DNA of 64,000 nt from Sinotaia quadrata (GCA_028829895.1 CM054182.1:34604879-34668878), one strand, 5' to 3'. Positions 39,054-44,577 are shown, counted from the first letter of the stretch. Notes: a model not told the origin generated them from the sequence alone. Translations and numbers: made by a program.

Positions 39054-41747
39054 CAGTTAGTTAAAAAGTCTATAAAACATCAATAATCATTTACTGAATT
39101 AGTGATTGAGATGGATATTGATTCACAATTCTGACATTAAAAAAGAAAAGACAAAGAATGAACAGATGATGCATTTGCTTGCATTCATATTTTTAATAGT
39201 TATTCTTGTACAAATTATCTTTTCTAAAACTTACTAGTGGGCCCTTTACTGGGTGAGTTAGCACCTGAAATCTGTGGCTGGAAGCTAGTGTCTTTTGAAG
39301 AGGGGGATGCAGAATACTGTCCAATTGCAGAAGGGAATGAGGAAGCACTGCTAACAGGAGGTGGTGCAGATACAACTGTTTTATGAAGCCCAATGGTGCT
39401 GGCAGGGGGCAAACCTGGCTGGGAAGTTAAAGATACAGAAGGAGGTACAGGCATACTGCCACCTAATGTCTGAGTTACTGATGATGGATGTTGGAATCTA
39501 TTTGGTGCCTGACCTCCTGGCAGTCTTAAATTCTGCCCCTGTGATGGTGGTGTGCTCAGCATCCCATTCATTGTCATATTGCCTATGGTGGAAAAAGGAG
39601 GAGGGCTATTATAGCTGCTGGGTGGCACATACTGTCCTTGAACCGGAGGGTGAACATTTCCAGGTCTTACAGCTGACATAGGGGGTGCAGTTCCCCCACT
39701 TTGTACCATGCCAGTAAAGGGTCCTCGCATAACTGGACCCTGAGATGGTGGAGGAAATCCATTCATATTTCCTGCAGTTAAGGACTGATGTTGAGGAGGA
39801 GCACTGCCAAACTGCTGAGGTGGAACTGGGGCACCAAACTGTGGTATCCCAACTGGACTAGAGTTCATCATACCATGCTGTCCTTGAAATACTTGTGGGG
39901 GTACATTTGCCATTTTGGGGGATCCTGCCAAGTAAAATAAAATATAAAAATGCCTGTATATAATAAATCAGTCATAACCCAATTTTACCATATGCAAAAC
40001 AAAACAGTGTATGACAGCAAGTTTTAAAGATTCTGCAATGATTTATTTTAAAACTTATTTACTGTTCTGCTATTTTGCATGCAGACAAAACTAAAAGCAT
40101 GAAATCCTTACATGATTGTGAAATACTTTTGACCCTGACTGGTCAGTTTCAGTAGCCCTGTTAACAGGCTTAACATGATCATTCTCCTTTCTCTATGTGT
40201 CAAGAAAAGAGCAGTGTTTAGTGATATGATTTCTGTGGGCTGATGGTATACTAGGGGCAGAAATCTCTTGCACTACATATGCAGGTAGAAAATTCAATAT
40301 GGAAACAGTGCTTTACCATATAGTGTGTACAAATGAATAACCATGTTCAAAAATGGTCTTTTTGATTATATTATTGTCCATTATTAAATATCAGAAGTAA
40401 AACCAAGTAAGAATATGCATTTCCCATAAAATTTATATCCAGAATAAAAAGACGTGAATTCAAAATGGTCACTTCTAAATGACTTCAAATCGTAAGTTTT
40501 ACAAGATCATGTACCCTCTCTGAACAAAGGCTTTAATTACTAAAACATTTTAATTAATGGTACACAACTCTAATGGGGAGATCCAGTAATGAAACATATC
40601 TTTTTTAAAACTGATAATTCAAAATATTTGTCAAAAGAAGAACATAATCTTTTGTTACTTCAAGCTTTCCACCATTCTACCTACCACTGTTGAGGACCCA
40701 TATAAAGCTAATTTCATTTTGATCATAAAAACAAATTTGCTTTACTATTAAACAACTCACATTAAATTTTAATTAATGAATACTAAAAAATTAAGATAAA
40801 ATGTTTCAACAATACAAATATCTGGTTGTAATAGTTGCATCCCCAAATCTCTACTACTTCTGACTACTATTAGTAGTATGTAGAAATAGTATTAAATTTC
40901 AAATTTTAAATGCACATTAGCAGCTAACTAGTAAGTAGTATTATAATTTGTAATAGTATATTATATTATATTTTTTAATAACAACATATGACAATACAAA
41001 TAAATTCATTATAATAAATCATACTGAATATAAATTATTTTCTTATTTATTAGATTAAAAGCATCACAGATTTATAAACTTATCTGACAAATGTACATAA
41101 ACTTGGACTTTGCAATTTTGTATGGGACTTCCTCAGTAAGTCCTCAGTAATAAATAAATACGCCCTAACATAAAATATTAATCATTAAATGATTAATACT
41201 AAATATATTATAAGACTTAACAAATTGTTCGTAAAATTAATCTAAAAGTAATATTAAAAATGCCAGATGTTGTGCAAAAGTACAAATACAAGTTTATTAT
41301 GTCTCATAGTCATAGCATACTAATACAACAGCACTACTACTACAGTACTAGTAAGCAATGTTACTCTTTATGAATATTGCATAATAAGTAAAAGTGTGCT
41401 TTATGATTTTTGTACCAAATAAACTTAAAGAAATAGAAGAAAAACAATCTTTCCTGTCTAAACTGTTTACTTAACACATGTAAAGAGACATACTGAAAGC
41501 ATGAATACGCCCGTCAAAACAGAATACACACTTCTGGATCTGTCATAAGTGCAAGTTGTATAAAATAGTAAAAGAACAACAAAAACCACATTTATAAAGA
41601 AACATATACATCTTGTCAACACACACCTTGTCCAACAGTCGATGCTTCCTGAGAGCTATAAGGAACACTCTGATTCGGTAGAGGAGGCCTGTACGGTGGC
41701 TGGAGGTTCTGCATGAACTGAGGTTGCGGATGGTTCGGATTCGCCAT
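766..41747 (-). CDS. SEC24: SEC24A/B-type COPII coat subunit, 21 exons, C-terminus outside window
   Basis: SEC24 pairs with SEC23 in the inner COPII coat and selects cargo leaving the endoplasmic reticulum. Joining the 21 exons listed separately gives 3705 nt, exactly 1235 codons without a stop, and all 20 junctions have GT donors, AG acceptors and matching phase. Order: Pro/Gly/Gln-rich N-terminus 1-558; conserved lead-in 559-631; zinc finger Cys644, Cys647, Cys665, Cys668; trunk from about 711; beta-sandwich and helical segments to about 1150; gelsolin-like start 1170-1235. The blocks [24 protein letters not shown] and [15 protein letters not shown] mark the A/B branch rather than C/D. About 80 residues beginning with the usual LPELD block are missing, so the end lies left of the window. 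A/B branch assignment is confident; assignment to A or B alone is not possible. Confidence 0.96.
1142..1279 (-). CDS. SEC24: SEC24 exon 20 (residues 1124-1169)
   Basis: The 138-nt exon has acceptor TTGGCAG behind a long pyrimidine tract and donor GAG/GTATGA, phase 0 to phase 0. It encodes [16 protein letters not shown] and [14 protein letters not shown], matching LDDRVYA and HPNLYRIDRL of relatives. Frame-neutral. Confidence 0.95.
1280..1762. other. SEC24 intron 19, nothing but AT-rich sequence
   Basis: Besides the A/G-rich tract at 1285-1320 (the pyrimidine tract of exon 20's acceptor on the minus strand), I see no repeat or gene. Confidence 0.6.
1763..1941 (-). CDS. SEC24: SEC24 exon 19 (residues 1064-1123), helical domain
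   Basis: The 179-nt exon has acceptor GACATAG and donor AAGAGT/GTAAGT, phase 1 to phase 0. It encodes [20 protein letters not shown] and [14 protein letters not shown], the helical-domain motifs of the family (AVDRSVSSSL, LKLFPLYVLALLK in vertebrates). Confidence 0.96.
2021..2510. repeat. Diverged tandem duplication, about 200-bp unit, in SEC24 intron 18
   Basis: AATTCAAAAACAAAGAAAT starts at about 2026 and again at 2226. Both copies share AGTTTTCTTAT, TTTTTGTTGAACT, a T-run, and AGTCTACTAAA. A third, more decayed start lies near 2440. The T-runs differ in length. It is an old segmental tandem duplication. Confidence 0.7.
2815..3105. other. GC-richer island in SEC24 intron 18, possible mobile-element relic
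   Basis: This stretch has AAAATGGCGGC at 2837-2847, starting a short open frame ([17 protein letters not shown] then stop), and an ACGACGTCAT motif near 3061. Its composition differs from the surrounding AT-rich intron. ATGGCGGC-type starts are common in animal DNA transposons, but I found no terminal repeats. Confidence 0.25.
3105..3375. repeat. Degenerate 80-85-bp tandem repeat, about 3.5 copies
   Basis: The block ACAGAATGGTGGACAATTTGA recurs at about 3211 and 3281, with decayed versions near 3142 and 3345, each followed by AGAG or AGGGT and a TTTTACTG segment. It lies just 3' of exon 18 in gene order. No coding role is seen. Confidence 0.7.
3390..3500 (-). CDS. SEC24: SEC24 exon 18 (residues 1027-1064)
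   Basis: The 111-nt exon has acceptor GCATTTCAG and donor ATGG/GTATGC, phase 1 to phase 1. It encodes [20 protein letters not shown] and the helix [21 protein letters not shown] is strongly conserved in SEC24A/B. Frame-neutral in length. Confidence 0.95.
3501..4908. other. SEC24 intron 17, no gene or repeat recognised
   Basis: AT-rich intronic sequence with scattered short simple runs. I see no open frame, inverted repeat or array that I can support. Confidence 0.55.
4909..5082 (-). CDS. SEC24: SEC24 exon 17 (residues 969-1027)
   Basis: The 174-nt exon has acceptor TTCATCAG and donor AAAG/GTTAGA, phase 1 to phase 1. It encodes [20 protein letters not shown], an A/B-type signature, then [16 protein letters not shown] and [13 protein letters not shown], strands of the beta-sandwich cargo-binding face. 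Confidence 0.97.
5150..5845. repeat. Minisatellite; 69-bp core unit at 5396-5600 within a degenerate array
   Basis: AAAAGATGAAGATACACTA recurs exactly every 69 bp (5412, 5481, 5550). More degenerate units with AAAGATAAACATACA extend to about 5150 and 5845. Because 69 is 23 codons, the minus strand shows an open frame with a repeated 23-residue unit. This is intronic (between exons 17 and 16) and is not taken as a gene. Confidence 0.85.
5846..7269. other. Rest of SEC24 intron 16, nothing recognised
   Basis: AT-rich sequence without convincing open frames or ordered repeats. A somewhat less AT-rich patch at 6050-6240 has no identifiable content. Confidence 0.5.
7270..7428 (-). CDS. SEC24: SEC24 exon 16 (residues 916-969)
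   Basis: The 159-nt exon has acceptor TTTCAAAG and donor AGAG/GTTAGT, phase 1 to phase 1. It encodes [17 protein letters not shown], a short charged segment and the block [20 protein letters not shown]. It sits opposite a poly-T/A tract that supplies the acceptor's pyrimidines. Confidence 0.95.
7609..7651. repeat. (CA)n microsatellite
   Basis: About 21 uninterrupted CA dinucleotides in SEC24 intron 15, potentially polymorphic. Confidence 0.97.
8179..8302 (-). CDS. SEC24: SEC24 exon 15 (residues 875-916)
   Basis: The 124-nt exon has acceptor AATTCCAG and donor GTGT/GTAAGT, phase 0 to phase 1. It encodes [20 protein letters not shown], nearly identical to vertebrate SEC24A/B, then [16 protein letters not shown] of the beta sandwich. 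Confidence 0.97.
8702..8803 (-). CDS. SEC24: SEC24 exon 14 (residues 841-874)
   Basis: The 102-nt exon has acceptor TCTGTAAAG and donor TTG/GTATGC, phase 0 to phase 0. It encodes [20 protein letters not shown], equivalent to the SPTGGRVSVFQTQLPS strand of SEC24A/B. A second AG eleven bases inside would delete the start of this strand and break the phase, so the outer acceptor was chosen. Frame-neutral. Confidence 0.93.
9646..9803 (-). CDS. SEC24: SEC24 exon 13 (residues 788-840), trunk
   Basis: The 158-nt exon has acceptor TTTTTAG and donor ATG/GTAATT, phase 1 to phase 0. It encodes [20 protein letters not shown] and the helix ending [14 protein letters not shown], a hallmark of SEC24 trunks. 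The donor GTAATT is weaker than most others in this gene. Confidence 0.96.
9990..10154 (-). CDS. SEC24: SEC24 exon 12 (residues 733-788), trunk
   Basis: The 165-nt exon has acceptor GTTGCAG and donor GAAG/GTATGA, phase 1 to phase 1. It encodes the trunk block [20 protein letters not shown] followed by [13 protein letters not shown], closely matching the family pattern LPGDSRTRIGF. The acceptor chosen gives GYLRLF, as in the vertebrate AGYLTIL region. Confidence 0.96.
10165..10425. repeat. Degenerate 40-45-bp minisatellite, about 6 copies
   Basis: The block ATTGTGTTAAAAGTGGAA and variants recur near 10172, 10213, 10256, 10300, 10344 and 10385 with AATAATGATACAG between them. The array begins immediately upstream (gene sense) of exon 12's acceptor, so it may shape that acceptor's branch-point region. 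Confidence 0.8.
10426..11447. other. Part of SEC24 intron 11, no gene
   Basis: AT-rich intron with no clear repeats. A small GC-richer patch near 10790-11040 has no recognised content. Confidence 0.5.
11448..11928. repeat. Minisatellite, left part, with dimeric higher-order units
   Basis: Units contain CATATTACTGAATGAAATGA then AATGGTCTTAAGTGATATAA. Long units (with GATCACATATT) and short units (with AAACATATTACTGAAAG) alternate, so the true period is a dimer of about 115 bp near 11460, 11575 and 11691. Later units diverge toward the ATGGTGTCTCAAAGATAAA form seen again at 13165-13465. Confidence 0.88.
11929..13160 (+). mobile_element. DNA transposon remnant with 28-bp terminal inverted repeats, inserted in the minisatellite
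   Basis: AGACCAAGTGAAATGGAATC at 11930 and the reverse complement of 13133-13160 match over about 28 bp with one mismatch. TTA flanks both sides (11926-11928 and 13161-13163), as PIF/Harbinger elements produce, and the same minisatellite continues on both sides, which shows insertion. Inside is one short open frame (12049-12180), with no full transposase. The superfamily is inferred only from the TTA duplication. Confidence 0.8.
12049..12180 (+). CDS. Short open frame in the inverted-repeat element, 43 residues, function unknown
   Basis: The ATG at 12049 sits in a CpG-richer patch and encodes [20 protein letters not shown] followed by a Ser/Asp-rich acidic tail ending at TGA 12178-12180. A good donor (CTG/GTAAGTT) follows at 12186, suggesting it was the first exon of the element's gene before decay. 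I do not recognise the protein. Confidence 0.35.
   Translation: MAVNVIFFGTPFDFDPINADDSESSSDSSLHTISNDVGDTDDD
13161..13470. repeat. Minisatellite, right part, about 58-bp unit, 5 copies
   Basis: GATCACATGCTACTGAATGA followed by AATGAAATGGTGTCTCAAAG recurs about every 55-60 bp up to the SEC24 exon 11 donor. It is the same family as 11448-11928, split by the inverted-repeat element. Confidence 0.9.
13473..13539 (-). CDS. SEC24: SEC24 exon 11 (residues 711-733), trunk start
   Basis: The 67-nt exon has acceptor CTTGCAG and donor ACAG/GTTTGT, phase 0 to phase 1. It encodes [20 protein letters not shown], the first beta strand of the vWA-like trunk that contacts SEC23. It is too short for open-frame detection. 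The exon lies directly beside a minisatellite (13165-13465) on its 3' side. Confidence 0.95.
13870..14850 (+). pseudogene. Decayed piggyBac-family transposase in SEC24 intron 10
   Basis: Reading across frames with several stops and frameshifts, ordered piggyBac blocks appear: [27 protein letters not shown] (14115-14220); [15 protein letters not shown] (14300-14340); [13 protein letters not shown] (14400-14440); [18 protein letters not shown] (14485-14545); KRFSHLD; and a C-terminal cysteine cluster [13 protein letters not shown] (14775-14815). This is the order of the DDE catalytic half and zinc-finger tail of the family. It is antisense to SEC24, broken, and without identified TTAA-flanked ends. 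Confidence 0.85.
14851..15773. other. Rest of SEC24 intron 10, nothing recognised
   Basis: AT-rich sequence that may include the transposon's 3' flank. I see no inverted terminal repeat or gene. Confidence 0.45.
15774..15883 (-). CDS. SEC24: SEC24 exon 10 (residues 674-710)
   Basis: The 110-nt exon has acceptor TTTCCCAG and donor ATG/GTATGC, phase 1 to phase 0. It encodes [20 protein letters not shown] and the strand [12 protein letters not shown] that leads into the trunk. The split codon at its start gives Met where vertebrates usually have Val, a conservative change. Confidence 0.95.
16414..16540 (-). CDS. SEC24: SEC24 exon 9 (residues 632-674), zinc finger
   Basis: The 127-nt exon has acceptor TAACCAG and donor GAGA/GTAAGT, phase 0 to phase 1. 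It carries the complete zf-Sec23/Sec24 module: VRCRSC with Cys644 and Cys647, the RTYINPFV block, and KCNLC with Cys665 and Cys668. All four zinc ligands are intact. Confidence 0.97.
16541..19290. other. SEC24 intron 8, part nearest exon 9
   Basis: AT-rich intron. Apart from the candidate microexon at 17920-17934 I see no gene, ordered repeat or inverted repeat. Confidence 0.5.
17920..17934 (-). other. Candidate 15-nt in-frame microexon in SEC24 intron 8
   Basis: On the minus strand, ATGTTACAG is followed by 15 nt encoding Tyr-Glu-Asp-Glu-Leu and then GTAAGTAA. Exon 8 ends and exon 9 starts in phase 0, so inclusion would add five residues between FKDLS and QLPV with no frameshift. The pyrimidine tract is weak. 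In about 38 kb of AT-rich introns, short AG-to-GTAAGT spacings will arise by chance, so this is a hypothesis without transcript evidence. Confidence 0.25.
19385..19790. repeat. Minisatellite, 61-bp unit, about 6.5 copies
   Basis: TCCCCAGTGATCTAYATATC, CTAACTCTAAACTGTCCCAAA and TATTGTGTACAAGTACAGTT repeat at about 61-bp spacing from 19398 to 19780. Three overlapping open frames on both strands arise from it, and none is credible as a gene. Confidence 0.92.
20568..20740. repeat. Tandem duplication, about 86-bp unit
   Basis: Two copies share TGTAAGAGTAYTGATC, TGTACAAAATT, ATATC and CAAAGTARTAACATCT. A decayed third copy may follow to 20800. Confidence 0.75.
21126..23888. mobile_element. 2.75-kb nonautonomous DNA transposon with 15-bp inverted ends and 7-bp target duplication
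   Basis: TAGGTAAGACCACTC at 21133-21147 is exactly inverted at 23867-23881, and CTGAATG occurs immediately outside both ends (21126-21132 and 23882-23888), a textbook insertion signature. The interior has GC-richer, CpG-bearing sequence at 21340-21790 and AT-rich sequence with an internal duplication, but no recognisable transposase. A 7-bp duplication does not fit Tc1/mariner (TA), piggyBac (TTAA) or Harbinger (3 bp). Superfamily unresolved. Confidence 0.82.
22579..22910. repeat. Internal tandem duplication, about 185-bp period, inside the 2.75-kb element
   Basis: AACTGCAAATAGTAACAACT through TTTGAACTGTTTTTAAAATT occurs twice (about 22579-22725 and 22764-22905) with few differences. The copies are far more alike than the rest of the element is to anything nearby. 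Confidence 0.88.
23925..24640. repeat. Very degenerate repeat region built on TATAAACCATG
   Basis: TATAAACCATG or close variants recur roughly every 55-75 bp (near 23945, 23990, 24220, 24270, 24310, 24350), each near GATGACTTCT or GACTTCTATA. It looks like an ancient minisatellite decayed beyond exact copies. Confidence 0.55.
25072..25174 (-). CDS. SEC24: SEC24 exon 8 (residues 597-631)
   Basis: The 103-nt exon has acceptor TTTTCCAG and donor TCA/GTAAGT, phase 2 to phase 0. It encodes [17 protein letters not shown] and ends at the FKDLS of the family's FKDLSQLPV motif. The following intron is the largest in the gene (8.5 kb) and contains the candidate microexon at 17920-17934. Confidence 0.95.
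25500..26147. mobile_element. Pogo/Tigger-like short element with inverted ends
   Basis: CAGTAAAACCCTGCTATAAT at 25500 is mirrored by the reverse complement of 26129-26147 (AGTAAAACCCTGCTGTAAC), and TA flanks both sides (25498-25499, 26148-26149). CAGTA-starting ends with TA target duplication are characteristic of the pogo branch of Tc1/mariner. The 0.65-kb interior has no transposase that I can recognise. It lies within SEC24 intron 7. Confidence 0.72.
26355..26470 (-). CDS. SEC24: SEC24 exon 7 (residues 559-597), start of conserved core
   Basis: The 116-nt exon has acceptor TTTGTAG and donor CCTGA/GTAAGT, phase 0 to phase 2. It encodes the conserved [11 protein letters not shown] block and the VNCSPE end that precede the zinc finger in SEC24A/B. 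From here the sequence aligns with the crystallised SEC24 core by eye. Confidence 0.93.
27222..27890. mobile_element. Possible Harbinger-like relic with imperfect inverted ends
   Basis: GTAAGACAAATGTCTTA near 27221 and TAGACAAATGTCTTAC near 27875 form imperfect inverted ends. The interior is GC-richer and carries a short open frame at 27348-27470. Another ATAAGACATTTGTCT lies at 27839. Ends and class are uncertain. Confidence 0.4.
27348..27470 (+). pseudogene. 40-residue open frame, possible transposase N-terminal fragment
   Basis: The ATG at 27348 (AAAATGGCTGC context) opens [17 protein letters not shown], a Leu/Ala-rich stretch and a lysine cluster, stopping at 27468. One frame over, KRSNWVRG follows directly. 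A basic cluster followed by WVR resembles the N-terminus of Harbinger transposases, so a frameshift in a decayed copy is likely. The assignment is by eye only. Confidence 0.3.
28018..28130. repeat. Tandem duplication, about 60-bp unit
   Basis: TGTTCTGTATTGTGRTTTGTT and AATATGTACACAATT occur twice, with a shortened unit between them. It lies in SEC24 intron 6. Confidence 0.7.
28451..28771 (-). CDS. SEC24: SEC24 exon 6 (residues 452-558), Gly/Pro/Gln-rich
   Basis: The 321-nt exon has acceptor TATATGCAG and donor AAT/GTAAGT, phase 0 to phase 0. It is the last disordered exon and ends with an amphipathic-looking [16 protein letters not shown] segment. The in-frame ATG visible upstream of the acceptor in genomic sequence is intronic. 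The exon is frame-neutral. Confidence 0.93.
28985..29650. mobile_element. GC-richer interspersed sequence, possibly related to 21340-21790
   Basis: It shares CTTTAAAATGGTATA, a following CATGA, and GATCGCCAT in the same order with the GC-richer part of the 2.75-kb element, along with a similar leading CCGTGGC segment. Overall similarity is low by eye and I found no terminal repeats. Confidence 0.3.
30437..30783 (-). CDS. SEC24: SEC24 exon 5 (residues 336-451), Pro-rich
   Basis: The 347-nt exon has acceptor TTCATAG and donor ATG/GTAAGG, phase 1 to phase 0. It encodes a very Pro-rich segment with runs of three to five prolines (PPPP) near residues 410-435. Such runs in SEC24 and SEC31 can bind SEC23 or WW/EVH1-type partners; this is inferred from composition only. 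Confidence 0.93.
31202..31291 (-). CDS. SEC24: SEC24 exon 4 (residues 306-335)
   Basis: The 90-nt exon has acceptor TTACAG and donor CATG/GTAAGA, phase 1 to phase 1. It encodes [16 protein letters not shown] and then a more acidic/aromatic YDALEGQF segment. It is too short to stand out as an open frame and was placed by splice sites and phase. It is a frame-neutral cassette candidate like exon 3. Confidence 0.85.
31610..32430. other. GC-richer block in SEC24 intron 3, possible element relic
   Basis: CpG-bearing sequence (around 31660-31870 and 32330-32420) contrasts with the AT-rich flanks. Two segments, 31685-31735 and 32360-32420, share TGCTAAT, an AAAATT core and AGGTACC in the same orientation. 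Boundaries were not found. Confidence 0.3.
32431..33830. other. Rest of SEC24 intron 3, AT-rich, nothing recognised
   Basis: No supported open frame, array or inverted repeat. Confidence 0.5.
33831..33935 (-). CDS. SEC24: SEC24 exon 3 (residues 271-305)
   Basis: The 105-nt exon has acceptor TTGCCAG and donor CAG/GTACCT, phase 1 to phase 1. It encodes [17 protein letters not shown] followed by a short Thr/Pro/Ser tail. Being a multiple of three with equal phases, it could be skipped without shifting the frame. It lies between introns of 2.5 and 5.3 kb. Confidence 0.85.
33936..38976. other. SEC24 intron 2, 5 kb of AT-rich sequence
   Basis: The most AT-rich part of the window, with only a short (TG)n near 34697 and no gene, array or inverted repeat that I can support. 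Open frames of 60-66 residues here have no recognisable content. Confidence 0.5.
38984..39051. repeat. (GA)n microsatellite, a (CT)n tract in SEC24 sense
   Basis: About 34 dinucleotides with one interruption. On the transcribed strand it is a long pyrimidine tract starting about 185 nt after the donor of exon 2. Confidence 0.97.
39235..39924 (-). CDS. SEC24: SEC24 exon 2 (residues 41-270), large disordered exon
   Basis: This is the longest exon, 690 nt, with acceptor TTGGCAG and donor GTAAGT, phase 1 to phase 1. It encodes a Pro/Gly/Ser/Gln-rich stretch with many PPQ, PPS and GPV motifs and no predicted globular core. Low-complexity N-termini are normal for SEC24A/B and are thought to interact with SEC23 and regulators. 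The antisense open frame over this exon is a shadow. Confidence 0.93.
39925..41626. other. SEC24 intron 1, nothing recognised
   Basis: AT-rich intron without supported genes or ordered repeats. Confidence 0.5.
41627..41747 (-). CDS. SEC24: SEC24 exon 1 (residues 1-40, start codon)
   Basis: This exon begins with the ATG at 41747 ([13 protein letters not shown]), the only start that leads into the conserved frame. The residues are Pro/Gln/Asn-rich. It ends in phase 1 at a CAAG/GTGTGT donor. No in-frame ATG in the 5' direction looks better, and the start is followed directly by low-complexity sequence typical of SEC24 N-termini. Confidence 0.9.
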
Positions 41748-41879
41748 GTCCTATAAGTCGCGTCGAATCTATTCAATAGAAACTGTGAAAATCACCTATA
41801 ACGTTTGAATATCATCACGAAAGACATGTCATAACTTTGTTGATCTTTCCAGGTGTTTACATTTCTTTTACAAGTCTAT

Positions 41880-41990
41880 AACTTACACGCTAACATAAAA
41901 ATCGTTAGCTGTGACAATGCATCGAAGTCCACGATCAGCTTTCGGAAGTGACTGAAATGACGCATGCGTAGAGTAAAGATACGTGGCAGC
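41880..41990 (-). promoter_or_regulatory. Putative SEC24 TATA-less promoter with ETS-like and NRF1-like motifs
   Basis: About 200 bp upstream of the SEC24 ATG, TCGGAAGTG (41942-41950) resembles an ETS site and ACGCATGCGTA (41960-41970) is a near-palindrome close to the NRF1 consensus GCGCATGCGC. The local CpG content is higher than in flanking sequence and no TATA box is evident. This is the usual pattern for housekeeping secretory genes. The transcription start was not determined. Confidence 0.45.
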
Positions 41991-41999
41991 CTCAAGGGA

Positions 42000-43025
42000 G
42001 CTAATCGTTTAAATTTTTTTGTCCCTGACAAGTGAGATCGGTGCCGAGTCCACATTGATTTCATCACCTGTCCTTGCCTTAGACGAACGCATTAAAACTT
42101 TATTGCTCTTGCTTCTTTCTCTATATATCATTTTCGAGAATACAAGTAGAGTTTTAAAGAACATGATATAACATAATAAAAAAAAATCGAGCAACTAAGA
42201 TTCAAGTGACTCCTGCGAAAACACGTAGGGAGATATGACAAGAACCAAACCAACAGACTCAAGTGAACACGTAGGCAGATATGACTGCGAGGAACCGGAC
42301 ACAGTTATCCAAAAGAGACATGTGAAAAAGAAGAGATTAAATGTACTCTGCTATACATTGTAGCCGGTTCTGCCAAAGACAGGACTCAAAATCTAGTTTC
42401 GGACTAAAGTTACAGCTAGCCAGGGTGTGCCAACAACATTGCTAGGTCTACTGTACAGATATTTTATAATGTATTACATAATGGATAAAATAGTATAAAA
42501 CAATCGATGTTTACAGACTACACATAAATAATATACATTATTTCAGTGTCACTTGTACTGACTTTCATTTGAGACAATAATCTTGACATAGCTTATAAAC
42601 ACTAGCCTATGCTTATCTGAAAATATTAATGTGATATCATTTTTTTCGTAAACCGTCAAGTAACAGTTTATTTTCTGGGAGGACGATAATAAAACTTATT
42701 ACAGAAATGTAAAATTTTAAACTCAAATGTTTTAATCCACACACACACTTAAACATACAGGCATACACTAGTCATATAACCTTGACATTTACTAGTAATG
42801 GTAGATCTCGGTTGAAATAACCAATTGAAAATTAATTTTATGTATTAAAGAGTAATATTGTTTCGAAACATTTTAGAATTTTAAAACAATAACCGTTTCG
42901 ATATAACCTAGTCGTTGTGTTATGAATGAACGATAAATGCAATTTGTGAATAAAAAACATTTTTCTGTATAGACTTTGCCTAAGACAAGCTCGTGAAGTC
43001 AAATGAGTGAAACCTGTCGAGCAGC
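42000..43025. other. Intergenic region between SEC24 and a possible divergent transcript
   Basis: ACACGTAG followed by AGATATGAC occurs twice near 42220 and 42269. No gene is seen. Two small open frames on the minus strand have no family resemblance. Confidence 0.45.
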
Positions 43026-44563
43026 ATGGCTACCAGTCAAGATGAAAGTGTAAAGACAATGAATCGCTGGAGTTATCTCGAATCTATTATTTAAAATAAT
43101 AATCTGAAACTCCTTATTAATTCGAGTCTAATGAAATGGAAGGTAAAATGATTCAGGATACATTCAGACACATTGACAACACTTTAAATTATTTTCAGTG
43201 GAAGCAGATGATAGATTTACTTCAAGAAAAGGACTTCAGTCAAACCTTGATAGGTCTGTTATTCTGTTATTTTACAGTACACTCTTGCACTATTAAGAGC
43301 ATAGAAGGGAATAAAACTAGTTTGCTTCTTCTAAATACTGTGGTTGCTCCCCGTCCAAGACAACTATGGCATAATTTATTCAAATGAGGAAATACACTTA
43401 GCAGCAAATATAACACACTGCTTTGAGTTGAATGAGGACATAGTACTTTATCCTACTTTAAAAAATGTAATTTCTTTAATGTCTTTTGAAGTGTTCTTTA
43501 AACATTCAAAAGGCCTGTTAATTTAACTTTTCTTTGAAGATTCTTGATCAATGCAGTTATTGTAGGCAGAGAATTTTTTTTTCTCTTTCTCTGGCTGGTA
43601 TTGCAGGTAAGAGATATCTCACTCTTTGTGTTTCGGATATGGTTGCAGATCTTATGGTTGATCTTGATATGCAGATGATTGGTGGGGTGGGTTCTCTTAT
43701 AGTACTTAGGTATCTCAATTTTCTCCCCTCCCCAAATAAACAAATATTACTAGGTTTTACTTTGTTGAAGTTCGTTATATACCAGAGCAGATCTACATCA
43801 AAGCTTGAGACTTTAAGAAAGCGGGAGGGGTGGGGAAAGGGGGGTATCGAGTGCTCACCAACCTCTCGGTTCATGTTCGTCAATCCTTTGTTGGCGCGCT
43901 GACAGTTTTGTGTCCTCGGTGATTGTTAAAATCCCCTACTCTCTCTTTAACTTACTGAAAGTTTTAGTTTAGATCCCTTCCAGGTATCAGAGATGCCGGA
44001 GTAACTGTGTATGATGTTTGGGGGAGGAGGGGTTGGTTACAGATGAGACCTCCCACGCCAGGCAAGATGATGGATGGTTGTGATCCAGTCAGCTTCCCCC
44101 CCCCCCCCACACACACACGGTCCTATGCGCTGGATTTGAGATATAGGCTGTCGCGTCCTGAGTGCATGCGCTAAATGTTTAGAGGGTATGAAAGTAAATA
44201 GTAAATTTAGTAAAGCTTGTCTTAATGAATAAAAAATGTATAATATATATTCAATTTCTCCTTTCCTGGACTATACTCTAGGCAACTTACTTTGCTGAAC
44301 CAGAAAATGTGTGTCGGGGGGGGGGGGGGAGGGTTCAGACAAACAATAGCTTGCAGTCCTCTTTTTTAGGGTTGCTATTTGCGCAGATCGCCTATAACCA
44401 TAATTTTGAGTAATTTGGGGGGGGGGGGGAAGTATTTCAAAATGATTATTTGTGATTTATTTATTTCTGTTTGCTATCCACTTAATTTTTGCTTTGCAGG
44501 AAATTTATGCATAACACCCATCCTCTTCCAGCGTTTCATGGATTTCGTAGACAGTATGAGACA
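43026..44563 (+). CDS. Speculative multi-exon plus-strand gene divergent from SEC24
   Basis: Four short segments join in phase: 43026-43049 (MATSQDES, good start context), 43199-43253 (WKQMIDLLQEKDFSQTLI, after TTATTTTCAG), 43607-43681 (KRYLTLCVSDMVADLMVDLD then MQMI, after a strong pyrimidine tract and TTGCAG) and 44500-44563 (NLCITPILFQRFMDFVDSM, after CTTTGCAG, donor GTATGT). A phase-compatible last exon could begin at 47082 (LPIYKQCQPNVIGFIFM then stop). The amino-acid composition looks protein-like, but I do not recognise the family. The first donors (GTAAAG, GTCTGT, GTGGGG) are weak. Confidence 0.25.
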
Positions 44564-44577
44564 GTATGTATTAATAC

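Noticed and set aside
39361..39681. 106-residue plus-strand open frame
   Set aside because: It is antisense to SEC24 exon 2 and is a shadow of that coding exon.
43534..43902. 122-residue single-exon open frame on the plus strand, and its 108-residue antisense partner
   Set aside because: The reading continues through a likely acceptor and donors, and the second half is low-complexity G-rich; at most the part 43607-43681 may be an exon.
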